A stretch of 64,000 nt of DNA from MSPOR6 sp964652195. Lineage in GTDB: Bacteria > Poribacteria > WGA-4E > WGA-3G. Location of the stretch: positions 62,001 through 126,000 of the forward strand of contig CAZZBB010000057.1 of assembly GCA_964652195.1 (NCBI GenBank), given 5' to 3'. Below the pieces are notes generated by a model. That model was given only the letters and a program-made list of their open reading frames with translations. It ran no database searches and was not told the origin of the DNA. Positions 8,717 through 16,039 of the stretch are shown piece after piece (within the stretch, counting starts at the first letter, position 1; each line of letters starts with the position of its first letter). The translations under genes were made by a program, and so were the position numbers.

Positions 8717-10084
8717 TTAACTCTGTTCTGTTACTTCAGCAATTGCCTTATAAGTAATATCCAGCAGAGAATCTAATTCTGAGATTGTGATCTGCAATGG
8801 TGGCATCAATACAATTGTATTGACTAAAGGACGGAGAATTGCGCCACGTTCAAGGGCAGCCTTGCAAACTCTGATACCTACTTTTTCTTCAAAAGGATAT
8901 AGAGTTTTTCTTTTAGTATTCTCCATTAATTCTATTCCTACAGCCATTCCACAAACACGAATATCCCCAACATGACTCAAAGTGTAGAATTCTTCAAGTC
9001 TGTCATGTAAGTGCTGCATTGTACCTTGTATTTTTTCAATAAGATTGTCACGTTCAAATATAGCGATATTTTCCAATGCCACTGCACACCCTAAAGGATT
9101 TCCAGTAAAAGTATGACCGTGAAAGAATGTCTTAAGATCGGTATATTCACCAAGAAAAGTTTCATATATATCATCTGTAGTTAGGGTTGCAGCAAGTGGT
9201 AGATACCCTGCAGCCAATCCTTTAGCAGTGCATAAGAGATCTGGAGATACATCCTCATGCTCACATGCCCACATCCTTCCAGTCCGTCCAAATCCTGTCA
9301 TTACTTCATCTACCATAAGAAGTGTTTCATGTTGCCTGGTTAATTCTTCAACACCTTTTAAAAACCCTTTAGGTGAAATTAACATTCCACCTGCTCCTTG
9401 AATAAGAGGTTCTAAAATGATACCGGCAACACGTCCTTGATTTTCTGTTAGAGCGAGTTCAACCGAATTAAGCCATCCGTCCTTTGCTAACGCAGCATCA
9501 TATTCATTACGTGGTGTAGTATATGGTTCAGGTGCAGTTACTCGGACATTTTCAAAGAGGAGGGAATGAAATGTACTATGGAAAGTGTGAATACCACCCA
9601 CACTCATCGCCCCTACTGTATCTCCATGGTATGCATTATCAAAGTGAATAAAAAGATTCCGTTCTGGTTGACCTTTATGTTGCCAATACTGAATTGCAAG
9701 TTTCAGTGCCACTTCAACAGCAGTGGAACCGTTATCTGAATAGAATACTTTGTTTAGACCTTGTGGTGTAATTTCAACAAGTTTTCTGGCAAGTTCTATA
9801 GCGGGGACATTACTATAACCCAGTAATGTTGAATGAGCTATCCTATCTAACTGAGTCTTTAGGGCAGTATTAAGTTTAGGATGGTTATGACCGTGGATAT
9901 TCGTCCACATTGAGGCTATACCGTCAAGATATCGATTTCCATCAATATCAATCAGGTAAACACCTTCACCACGTTCAATAATTACAGGATCTTCTAAAAG
10001 CCAATCCTGCATCTGTGTAAACGGATGCCAGAGATAATTTTTATCCCATTCAACTAACTTCTCTCTATCCCTTAAGTTTTGCAT
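8717..10084 (-). CDS. bioA: Adenosylmethionine-8-amino-7-oxononanoate aminotransferase
   Basis: 455 aa, normal length for BioA, the PLP enzyme that converts KAPA to DAPA in biotin synthesis using S-adenosylmethionine. The N-terminal WHPFTQMQDW is the BioA signature that separates it from other class III aminotransferases. PLP contacts include the DNGSTAVEVALK region, the Asp of MVDEVMTGFGRTG (about 259) and the Schiff-base Lys in CTAKGLAAG (about 288). The start codon lies inside the last 20 bp of the upstream ferredoxin-fusion gene, so the two are co-transcribed and probably translationally coupled. No other bio gene is in the window. Confidence 0.93.
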   Translation of the reverse strand: MQNLRDREKLVEWDKNYLWHPFTQMQDWLLEDPVIIERGEGVYLIDIDGNRYLDGIASMWTNIHGHNHPKLNTALKTQLDRIAHSTLLGYSNVPAIELARKLVEITPQGLNKVFYSDNGSTAVEVALKLAIQYWQHKGQPERNLFIHFDNAYHGDTVGAMSVGGIHTFHSTFHSLLFENVRVTAPEPYTTPRNEYDAALAKDGWLNSVELALTENQGRVAGIILEPLIQGAGGMLISPKGFLKGVEELTRQHETLLMVDEVMTGFGRTGRMWACEHEDVSPDLLCTAKGLAAGYLPLAATLTTDDIYETFLGEYTDLKTFFHGHTFTGNPLGCAVALENIAIFERDNLIEKIQGTMQHLHDRLEEFYTLSHVGDIRVCGMAVGIELMENTKRKTLYPFEEKVGIRVCKAALERGAILRPLVNTIVLMPPLQITISELDSLLDITYKAIAEVTEQS

Positions 10085-11363
10085 AGTGAACGGGAGATTC
10101 TATTGAGAGATCATCGTATGTCCCAGTCTTCGGTACGATGATTTCAAGCATCCGATTTTGATATTTCGCGTAAAAGTCTTCTGGTTGGCACGGTATTGGA
10201 AAGATATTTCTGAAACCGTCAGGAAATGAACTGGTCCGTCCAACTACCTTCTCAAAACGGGGATCAGCAAATTCCATCGGCTTCTTCGGATCCCTGGGTA
10301 GTTGGGTTTGAACGGTTACCACACTCTCTGAATTAGGGGAGATGTCATCTGGGGCATAGGGTGAACTGATTGATACTTCATAATCGTAGTGAGGCATTCT
10401 GTCCGGCAGGTCATAGGTGTTTTTCGCTGAAGAATCTGGCACCCAACGCGGGAATTCTATTTCAATCCGATAATAGTCTGCTAATTCTGAGACGTTGTTA
10501 ACCATGCCATAACGACGGTAACGTTCTTTTATGTCATCTGAGTAAATAGCACCTTCGGTTTCAACTGCCCCCGGCATTGTTTTTCTTAATCCAACATCAT
10601 CGTTTACCAAGGTTGACCGTAAACCTATGAGGAGAGGGGTTGCAACTAATGAAGCAAACCACCCATATATTGAGGCGCCGTAACGTGCATCTTCCACATC
10701 ACCAGTTGAAGTCAACTCAGATTTAAAACGAATCATTCCTTCAATGATTCCAATAACTATTCCTAAGAAGATCATCAAATTACCAGATGGCGTAAAAAGA
10801 CCTACTGTTCCCTGCTGCATTCCTATGAAAAAGAGAACGAGCGGGTATAGAATCAGATTGATAAGAGAGTTAATACCTGTTGAAATGGCTGCACTAAAAA
10901 TTCGAGGATTACCTGCCATCTCCTCTAATCGTGACTTAAACCCTGCTGAGAAGGCACCCAACAAAGGTTGTCCCAGCATTACAAGTAATCCATAGGGAGA
11001 ACGTAATGAGGATCTGGCTGCATTTGGTAACTGAACGTATTCTTCTGGTATGCCTTGTTCTTTTTTCTTTTTAGATTGTCCCGTATCATCAGCACCATCA
11101 TCATCTGATTCAGGTTTAACAAAGGTCTCAAAGAACTTGCTATTTACTTCTATATACGATTCCCACTCACTCGGAACATCACTCTGCATAAAGATAGCAG
11201 TGACAGGGCAAGCAGGTTCACACGCTGCACAGTCAATACAAACACTCGGATCAATATACAGTTGGTTTTCACCTTCAGAAGTGTGTATGCAATCCACTGG
11301 ACACACATCAACACAAGCTGTGTCTTTTACGTCAACACAAGGTTCGCAAATAATATATGCCAT
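10065..11363 (-). CDS. Ferredoxin (two Fe-S cluster motifs) fused to a membrane domain
   Basis: 432 aa. Residues 1-75 are a 7Fe/8Fe-type ferredoxin: CEPCVDVKDTACVDVCPVDC and then CIDCAACEPACPVTAI. A charged Lys/Asp linker follows (about 80-105). Residues about 125-255 contain four or so membrane segments (LLVMLGQPLLGAF, LILYPLVLFFIG, LMIFLGIVIGIIEG, WFASLVATPLLIG) like Yip1/DUF1282 proteins. The C-terminal 170 residues are soluble; a weak likeness to an Hsp20-type beta-sandwich (ending RMLEIIVPKTG) is only an impression. The electron partner is unknown. Overlap with bioA suggests supply of electrons or simple co-expression, but BioA itself needs none. Confidence 0.75.
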   Translation of the reverse strand: MAYIICEPCVDVKDTACVDVCPVDCIHTSEGENQLYIDPSVCIDCAACEPACPVTAIFMQSDVPSEWESYIEVNSKFFETFVKPESDDDGADDTGQSKKKKEQGIPEEYVQLPNAARSSLRSPYGLLVMLGQPLLGAFSAGFKSRLEEMAGNPRIFSAAISTGINSLINLILYPLVLFFIGMQQGTVGLFTPSGNLMIFLGIVIGIIEGMIRFKSELTSTGDVEDARYGASIYGWFASLVATPLLIGLRSTLVNDDVGLRKTMPGAVETEGAIYSDDIKERYRRYGMVNNVSELADYYRIEIEFPRWVPDSSAKNTYDLPDRMPHYDYEVSISSPYAPDDISPNSESVVTVQTQLPRDPKKPMEFADPRFEKVVGRTSSFPDGFRNIFPIPCQPEDFYAKYQNRMLEIIVPKTGTYDDLSIESPVHYAKLKG

Positions 11364-11850
11364 ATCAACATTACTTCCTTATAGAATAGTACATTCATTA
11401 TAATATCACAAATATACTTAAGATGGCAAATTTCAAATACGGTACCTAATCCATGGTAACGGAATTCCGTTGTATAAAATCTTACCAAACTAACGAAATT
11501 CCTATGATATTGTTCTCTCAATGGTATTTCCAACTCACAAAATAAAATAAATAAAGAAAACCAACACAACTTACAACTAAAATAAAAATCACAATAACAA
11601 TAAATAAAAAATAGTTGTCAAAATAGAAATAAATAGATATAATATTATATTGTGTATTCAATATTTACTAAAACATGCAAATTTCTGGTACAAGTTTGAC
11701 TGGAACTGGCTTTAGAGCAGTAATAAATATACCATGGAAACATTGTGTTATGAAAATAGAATTCAGAAAAATCAGAAGTATCATGTCAGTATGGATAGAT
11801 GAGATATTTCACATTCAAACAATTTCAAATCAATGGATTAGAAAAAAGTA

Positions 11851-11975
11851 AAAGAGACAAAATTCATCATTTTTGCAAATTCTCTTATCTTAAATTAAAA
11901 GGCTCTAAACCCAGTGTAGGACTGACGGGAAAGCGTTTTTACAAATGTCACACAATGTGACAAAAAGTGTAACAT
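11851..11975 (+). repeat. Non-coding element, copy 1, with palindrome
   Basis: In the 920-bp gap between the ferredoxin-fusion gene and the toxin-antitoxin island there is a block that recurs at 41780-41915. Two parts are shared in the same order and at similar spacing: AGACAAAAT..C....TTTTTGCAAATTCT, and a palindrome followed by AAAAAGTGTAAC. The palindrome at 11947-11961 is GTCACACAATGTGAC (6-bp arms, CAA spacer). I see no gene in the rest of this gap. Confidence 0.6.
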
Positions 11976-12130
11976 TGTAAACTTAATAGTAATTATAGTA
12001 TAACTATTGTGAATTGTCAATAATGCCTAAATATGCATAAAACTATTAACAAAAAACTGAAAACTAAATTATAGTATATGGAAAGGACAAAGATCCTTAT
12101 AAATATGATTAAGGAATTGATTGACATCCG

Positions 12131-12144
12131 ACACAATTTTGTGT
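12131..12144 (+). promoter_or_regulatory. Possible operator upstream of the toxin-antitoxin island
   Basis: Inverted repeat ACACAA-TT-TTGTGT just after a TTGACA box at 12121-12126, about 140 bp before the first antitoxin gene. Such a site could be bound by the autoregulating antitoxin. Sequence-only inference. Confidence 0.3.
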
Positions 12145-12193
12145 TAATCTTCCATAAAATTGACAACCGCGTTTCCGTTGACAAATTAGGATT

Positions 12194-12281
12194 AACCATG
12201 AAAAACAGATCTTCCGATAACACCTCAAATATAGATAGCTTGCCTGAACGCAACCCAGAAACTACAGAAAAAGGGGACCGA
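12194..12281 (+). repeat. Duplicated leader segment, copy 1
   Basis: This stretch starts ACCATGAAAAACAG and is repeated, with substitutions and a 2-nt deletion, at 13631-13714. In this copy it can encode a 29-residue peptide (MKNRSSDNTSNIDSL...) that ends at the start of the first antitoxin gene. In the second copy the same reading stops after 12 residues. Confidence 0.6.
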
Positions 12282-12283
12282 AG

Positions 12284-12544
12284 ATGAGGAAAAGAAAAAA
12301 GATAAAAGCAACATACAGAAACGGTGTGATTCAACCCATGGATAAGATCAACCTTCCTGAAGGGCAGGAACTTGAGGTCGAATTCAGCATTATCCAAAAA
12401 ACGCCCCCTGAACTCACGCACGAAGCAAAAACAGAATTGATTCAGAAGATGAGTGGTTCTATGAAAGGAACATGGGGAAGCACGGTCGAAGAAATTGATG
12501 CTTATATCAAATCAGAAAGGCAATCATGGGATCGAGAATTTTAG
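12284..12544 (+). CDS. DUF104/AF2212-like antitoxin (VapB-type)
   Basis: 86 aa. The N-terminal 45 residues match the DUF104 family: KIKATYRNGVIQPMDKINLP followed by EGQELEVEFSI. This is the small beta-rich antitoxin fold found next to PIN toxins. The C-terminal 40 residues are probably the toxin-binding tail. Its last 19 bp overlap the start of the PIN-domain gene, typical of a coupled toxin-antitoxin pair. The first 124 bp after the start are copied almost unchanged at 13026-13149. Confidence 0.85.
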   Translation: MRKRKKIKATYRNGVIQPMDKINLPEGQELEVEFSIIQKTPPELTHEAKTELIQKMSGSMKGTWGSTVEEIDAYIKSERQSWDREF

Positions 12545-13026
12545 ATTTACCAGCAGCAAGTTCGCAGGTGCAATCCATGTTGCTGGACACCTCTATTCTC
12601 ATATACTACCTTGAAGGGATTGAACCTTACAATCTTCTTGCAAAGGAAATATTCCAGGATATTGTTGATGAAAACATCAGAGGTTTTCTCTCGGTTATAT
12701 CAATAACTGAATTTGTAGCGAAACCACTTGTAACTGAACACACAATAGACATTGAAAATTTTAAGCAGTTTCTGGAATCATTACCAATTCAGGTACTTGA
12801 AATTAACTATGAGACAGCAGAGCGAGCCGGTAAACTCCGATCACAATATCCGAGTGTTCTAACACCAGATGCTTTAATTGTTGCGACAGCGTTAGAGAAT
12901 GATTGTGATGTATTTGTTACGAACGACAAACGCCTAAAAAAATTAGAAATTTATGGAGTCCCGGTAATTGTGCTTAAGGATTTAATTGAGTCGCATTCAT
13001 ATAAAACAGAGGTTTACAAACAATGA
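12526..13026 (+). CDS. vapC: PIN-domain ribonuclease toxin (VapC family)
   Basis: 166 aa from the ATG at 12526, or 149 aa from the ATG at 12577 (MLLDTSILIYYLEG), which is where PIN domains normally begin; the shorter start is plausible. Acidic residues expected of the PIN active site are present: Asp in LLDTSIL, Glu in SITEFVAKP, Asp in TPDALIVATALE and Asp in VFVTNDKRL. The family cleaves RNA, often tRNA, when its antitoxin is lost. It overlaps the antitoxin gene at its start and the next antitoxin at its end (ATG within the last codons), so four toxin-antitoxin genes run as one unit. Confidence 0.9.
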   Translation: MGSRILDLPAASSQVQSMLLDTSILIYYLEGIEPYNLLAKEIFQDIVDENIRGFLSVISITEFVAKPLVTEHTIDIENFKQFLESLPIQVLEINYETAERAGKLRSQYPSVLTPDALIVATALENDCDVFVTNDKRLKKLEIYGVPVIVLKDLIESHSYKTEVYKQ

Positions 13027-13448
13027 AAAGAAAAAAGATAAAAGCAACATACAGAAACGGTGTGATTCAACCCGTGGATAAGATCAACCTTCCTGAAGGG
13101 CAGGAACTTGAGGTCGAATTCAGCATTATCCAAAAAACGCCTCCTGAACTTATTCCTGAAGAAGCAACGCAAACCTATAAGGCTCTAATCCGGCAGAGCG
13201 AGGGGTGGTGGATTGGGTGGATATTGGAAGTCCATGGGATTATAGGTCAAGAACGAACGAGAAGTGAATTGTTAAATACGCTTCAAATCACACTTCGTGA
13301 AATATTAGAATATGAAACGCCGGAAGTGTCTCTCCGAACTGAAAGTGAGGTTGAGGAAATAAAAACTTCTGACATCTTAGAGTTCGGCGATCCCAGAGCA
13401 TCGCATCAAACTGAAAGTGGATTTGAAGAAGTAAAAATTAATGTATGA
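13023..13448 (+). CDS. Chimeric antitoxin: DUF104 N-terminus joined to a HicB-like domain
   Basis: 141 aa. Residues 1-42 are nearly identical, in DNA as well as protein, to the N-terminus of the antitoxin at 12284. From about residue 53 the sequence changes to a HicB-type domain (EGWWIGWILEVHGIIGQE..T..ELLNTLQITLREIL). The tail carries two related short segments (RTESEVEEIK and QTESGFEEVK). The stop overlaps the next start as ATGA, the usual hicB-hicA coupling. The simplest explanation is recombination that replaced the hicB 5' end with a copy of the neighbouring antitoxin. Whether it still neutralises the HicA-like toxin is unknown. Confidence 0.8.
   Translation: MKRKKIKATYRNGVIQPVDKINLPEGQELEVEFSIIQKTPPELIPEEATQTYKALIRQSEGWWIGWILEVHGIIGQERTRSELLNTLQITLREILEYETPEVSLRTESEVEEIKTSDILEFGDPRASHQTESGFEEVKINV
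13026..13149 (+). repeat. Direct repeat of 12290-12413 inside the antitoxin genes
   Basis: About 124 bp shared by the two antitoxin genes at an offset of 736 bp. I see only a handful of mismatches (for example CCATGG versus CCGTGG, CGCCCC versus CGCCTC). Such high DNA identity indicates a recent duplication or gene conversion. Confidence 0.85.
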
Positions 13449-13630
13449 AACGTAGACAGTTAATTAAGCACCTTAGAGACCACGGATGCAAGCTTCTTCG
13501 AGAAGACGGAAAACACTCGCGATGGTGGAATCCGGAACTACGCACCCGCACCTCGGTACCGAGACACACCGAGATCAATAATATTACGGCCCAGAAAATC
13601 TGTAAGGAATTAGGAATCCCTCGCCTATAA
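13445..13630 (+). CDS. hicA: HicA-family mRNA interferase toxin
   Basis: 61 aa, normal HicA size. It shows the dsRBD-like fold signature: RQLIKHLRDHGCKLLREDGKHSRWWNP with the catalytic His in GKHSRW, then VPRHTEINNITAQKICKELGIP. HicA cleaves mRNA and is held inactive by HicB. The gene overlaps the chimeric antitoxin by 4 bp (ATGA). Confidence 0.92.
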   Translation: MKRRQLIKHLRDHGCKLLREDGKHSRWWNPELRTRTSVPRHTEINNITAQKICKELGIPRL

Positions 13631-13714
13631 GTCATGAAAAACAGTTCTTCCGACAACACCTCAAATATATAGCTTACCTGAACACAATCAAGAATCTACA
13701 GAAAAAGGCAAAAT
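13631..13714 (+). repeat. Duplicated leader segment, copy 2
   Basis: Copy of 12194-12281 starting GTCATGAAAAACAG. A 2-nt deletion after AATATA makes the peptide stop at MKNSSSDNTSNI. It runs directly into the DUF4926-like gene. Confidence 0.6.
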
Positions 13715-13722
13715 CAAACTTT

Positions 13723-13905
13723 TTGGATGTCGTTCTGCTTGTACAGGATATCTCTAAGCATAATCTCAAGCGTGGAGAAGTCGGAACGGTTGTTGAAATC
13801 CTTTCAAACGGCGAAGCGTATGAGGTTGAATTCCGCGATGAAAATGGGCAAATGTACAAGTGTACCAGTTTCCTTGAATCTCAACTCACGTTGTCCAAAC
13901 TATAG
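13723..13905 (+). CDS. DUF4926-like small protein, possibly decayed at its 5' end
   Basis: About 60 aa from a TTG. The sequence DVVLLVQDISKHNLKRGEVGTVVEIL...YEVEFRDENGQMY is the typical DUF4926 pattern, a small SH3-like protein often found beside toxin-antitoxin genes. Family members usually start a little earlier with KLFDVV. Here KLF and DVV are in different frames, one G apart (CTTTTTGGATGTC), and the leader ATG at 13634 is also out of frame. A gene starting at 13634 and broken by two small indels is therefore possible. Function unknown. Confidence 0.6.
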   Translation: MDVVLLVQDISKHNLKRGEVGTVVEILSNGEAYEVEFRDENGQMYKCTSFLESQLTLSKL

Positions 13906-14103
13906 TATAGTTATAAAGAGTCTACAATATTTAGATTTGAAATTCATTGTGAATTGCTGTAAAGTAACCCAAATAAGTCTTTGCACTTCCCTTAGTTAGG
14001 TGGGTTTTGCCCCACGCGAATGTCTTGAGTAGATAAAGTTTGTATATTAAATTGACCAATCACAGTTTGTGATTAAATCATTATAATGTATAAGGAGAAT
14101 ATT

Positions 14104-14493
14104 ATGTGGTCTAAAATGATCTGGGGACTTGGTATTCTTGCAGTTGTTGTGTTTATAGGTTCCTTTATATTAATTATTCCTTCCCAGATGGAACTTAAAC
14201 AGATGCGTGAGGAAGAAAAAGCAACTGAGAAAAGATTACAAGCGGAAGAAAAACATGACCATGAACATTATCATACTGAAAATGGAACACACGCTGGAAT
14301 CTCGGATTTAGAACAAGACACAGAAACAACTGTGGAACCGAAGAATCCAGTTAATATAAATGAAAGTGGAAACATGAATGAAACGGTTGCAATCGAAACC
14401 GAATCTGAAAAACCGAGGTACAAAGATGGTATCTATAAGGGATTGACTTTTTCCGAAGCTTATTACGTATGGGGGAAAAATACAATGAATTAA
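14104..14493 (+). CDS. Small protein with N-terminal membrane anchor
   Basis: 129 aa from the ATG at 14104, which has AAGGAG 7 nt upstream; an ATG at 14086 lies before the ribosome site and is rejected. One membrane helix (about 4-26, IWGLGILAVVVFIGSFILII), then a charged coiled-coil stretch (KQMREEEKATEKRLQAEEKH), a His-rich patch and an acidic linker. The C-terminus has YKDGIYKGLTFSEAYYVWGKN. No family recognised. It overlaps the next gene by 25 bp. Confidence 0.65.
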   Translation: MWSKMIWGLGILAVVVFIGSFILIIPSQMELKQMREEEKATEKRLQAEEKHDHEHYHTENGTHAGISDLEQDTETTVEPKNPVNINESGNMNETVAIETESEKPRYKDGIYKGLTFSEAYYVWGKNTMN

Positions 14494-14870
14494 GTACCAA
14501 GAAAAATAAAATAAACCAAAGATTTTTTGAATTACACGACATCTCGAATACTCTTTCAGATTCAAAAAAGTCGCTGTCTATGTCTTTCTTGAGATTAATA
14601 CCGACAGATCAACTTGAGAAGGCAAAGGCGATCGCCTTAAAATCTGAACCGCACAAATCGGATGAAACAGAATCTTTCTTTAATAAGATTATGAATGCCG
14701 ATAACAAGACGTTAGAGAGTATAAAAACAGATGCACATCTCTTGCAGACCCTTAGAGACGTAAATAGCGAGGAATGGGAAAATGTTAAGCAAGAAAGAGA
14801 GAATATCGACCAAGAAATTATTAAATTAATGTTAGAAGCACCTGCGTTACTAACAAAGGAGGACATGTAA
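14469..14870 (+). CDS. Small helical protein of unknown function
   Basis: 133 aa, mostly charged helix (KSLSMSFLRLIPTDQLEKAKAIA, NVKQERENIDQEIIKLMLEAP), no signal peptide or membrane segment. Its start lies inside the end of the membrane-anchored gene and AAAGGAGG follows near its stop for a third gene, so it belongs to a three-gene operon. No family recognised. Confidence 0.65.
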   Translation: MGEKYNELSTKKNKINQRFFELHDISNTLSDSKKSLSMSFLRLIPTDQLEKAKAIALKSEPHKSDETESFFNKIMNADNKTLESIKTDAHLLQTLRDVNSEEWENVKQERENIDQEIIKLMLEAPALLTKEDM

Positions 14871-14872
14871 TT

Positions 14873-14901
14873 ATGAGAAATAGAACGATAACAACAATAG
14901 T
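14873..14901 (+). pseudogene. Third gene of the small-protein operon, cut off by an insertion sequence
   Basis: An ATG at 14873 follows AAAGGAGG by 10 nt and gives MRNRTITTIV before the left end of the IS at 14902; reading on into the IS stops after QRIS. The strong ribosome site with no gene behind it suggests that the IS landed just inside a coding region. I could not identify the rest of the gene with certainty on the far side of the IS. Confidence 0.5.
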
Positions 14902-15777
14902 ACAGCGTATCTCATAAATACTTAATCAACATCCGTATACATGCCAGAAGTACAAACCCTAAATAGTTTTCAGCATGATATTCCCACCTCACAACTAAAC
15001 GCCGAAAGTCTTCTATCCAACTGAAAAAACGCTCCACCTTGAAGCGACGCTTATACCGTCGTAAACGCCGACCATCTTGTGTCGCCTGTTTTTTACGATT
15101 CTTTTTATGCGGGGACACCATTTCAATACCACGACCCCGTAAGGACGCATCCAACGGATCCGAATCGTAGGCTTTGACCCCCATCAACACCGCTGGCATT
15201 TCCGATACAAAACAAGCATCTAATGTCGGTTCAACCAGACGCCCCTCATCACACGACGCACTTGCAATCAAACACCCACAGGTCTACCGCGCTTATCTGT
15301 AATCGCTGCCAGTTTGGTGCCTTTTCCACACTTTGTCTTCCCTACATAGGTACCCCTTTTTTTGCTGGAACGAACTTCGCATCAATACTGCATTCACTCA
15401 CATTCAGTTGACGGCGTTTCTCAAATTTTTCGGTTATCGCTGCTAACACTTTTTCCAGTGTCCCATCAAAAGACCATTGCTGGAAACGACGATGGCACGT
15501 TTGATACGGCGGATACTTTTCCGGTAAATCACGCCAAGGTGCCCCTGTTCGCAACACTTAGAGTATGCCATCTAACACTTTTCTATTATCACGCCAAGGT
15601 CTCCCGGGTTTACCCGATGGTGCTTCTGGTATTAGGGGTTCAAGTATTTACCATTCCCGATCACTTAATTCCATTCAAATCACCTCCTGACTCATAGTAG
15701 AATACAAATAGTCTAACAGAGATGATTCTTTATTAAAAGAAAATTTAAAACAAATTAATATTTATGAGATACACTGT
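14902..15777 (-). mobile_element. IS5-family (IS427-like) insertion sequence, degenerate
   Basis: An 876-bp element bounded by near-perfect inverted repeats, ACAGCGTATCTCATAAATA at the left and ACAGTGTATCTCATAAATA (read inward) at the right. It holds a single transposase reading region on the minus strand that is broken by stops and frame changes. Size, end sequence and the split transposase fit the IS427 group. Target-site duplication is not clear. Confidence 0.85.
14912..15674 (-). pseudogene. IS427-type transposase, inactivated
   Basis: From the ATG at 15674 the frame reads MELSDREW, stop, ILEPLIPEAPSGKPGRPW...KVLDGIL, stop, LRTGAPWRDLPEKYPPYQ, i.e. the N-terminal DUF4096-like domain with two in-frame stops. 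At about 15345-15355 the minus strand has A7GGGG, the usual -1 slippery site of this group; slipping there gives GTYVGKTKCGKGTKLAAITDK. A further 1-nt shift near 15280 is needed to reach the C-terminal DDE part (RRFKVERFFSWIEDFRRLVV with the catalytic Glu region). So one frameshift is probably programmed and the rest is decay. Confidence 0.85.
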
Positions 15778-15803
15778 AGAGCATATCTCGTAAATATTAT
15801 ATT
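15778..15803 (+). repeat. Extra IS end next to the right inverted repeat
   Basis: Directly after the right end at 15777 the sequence AGAGCATATCTCGTAAATATT again resembles the left IS end (AC)AGCGTATCTCATAAATACTT. It may be the leftover end of a second, older copy or of a tandem insertion. The following stretch to the hisC start (16040) shows no recognisable gene. Confidence 0.5.
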
Positions 15804-16039
15804 TCCAACGTTCTATGTCTTTGATTTTACTATGAAAACCCCAAATTCTATGGTATACTGCAATTGAACAGACATGATTATGGTGAATTTGGAAACAGAT
15901 ATACACTACTTACCACAGTAGATGCGGTTTCCCAAACCCACATACGGCAATTACTGGATAGACCGAACTCATGATAAGTTACATAATCTTCAATTGATAA
16001 TAACGTTTACTATATTGGAACCCTGAGTACAACCAAGAA

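Noticed and set aside
11050..11403. 117-codon open frame opposite the ferredoxin-fusion gene
   Set aside because: Antisense shadow of the cysteine-rich ferredoxin region; no ribosome site.
15825..15974. 49-codon open frame (YGEFGNRYTLLTTVDAV...) between the IS and hisC
   Set aside because: No start codon with a ribosome site and no recognised family; possibly the far end of the disrupted gene, not provable.
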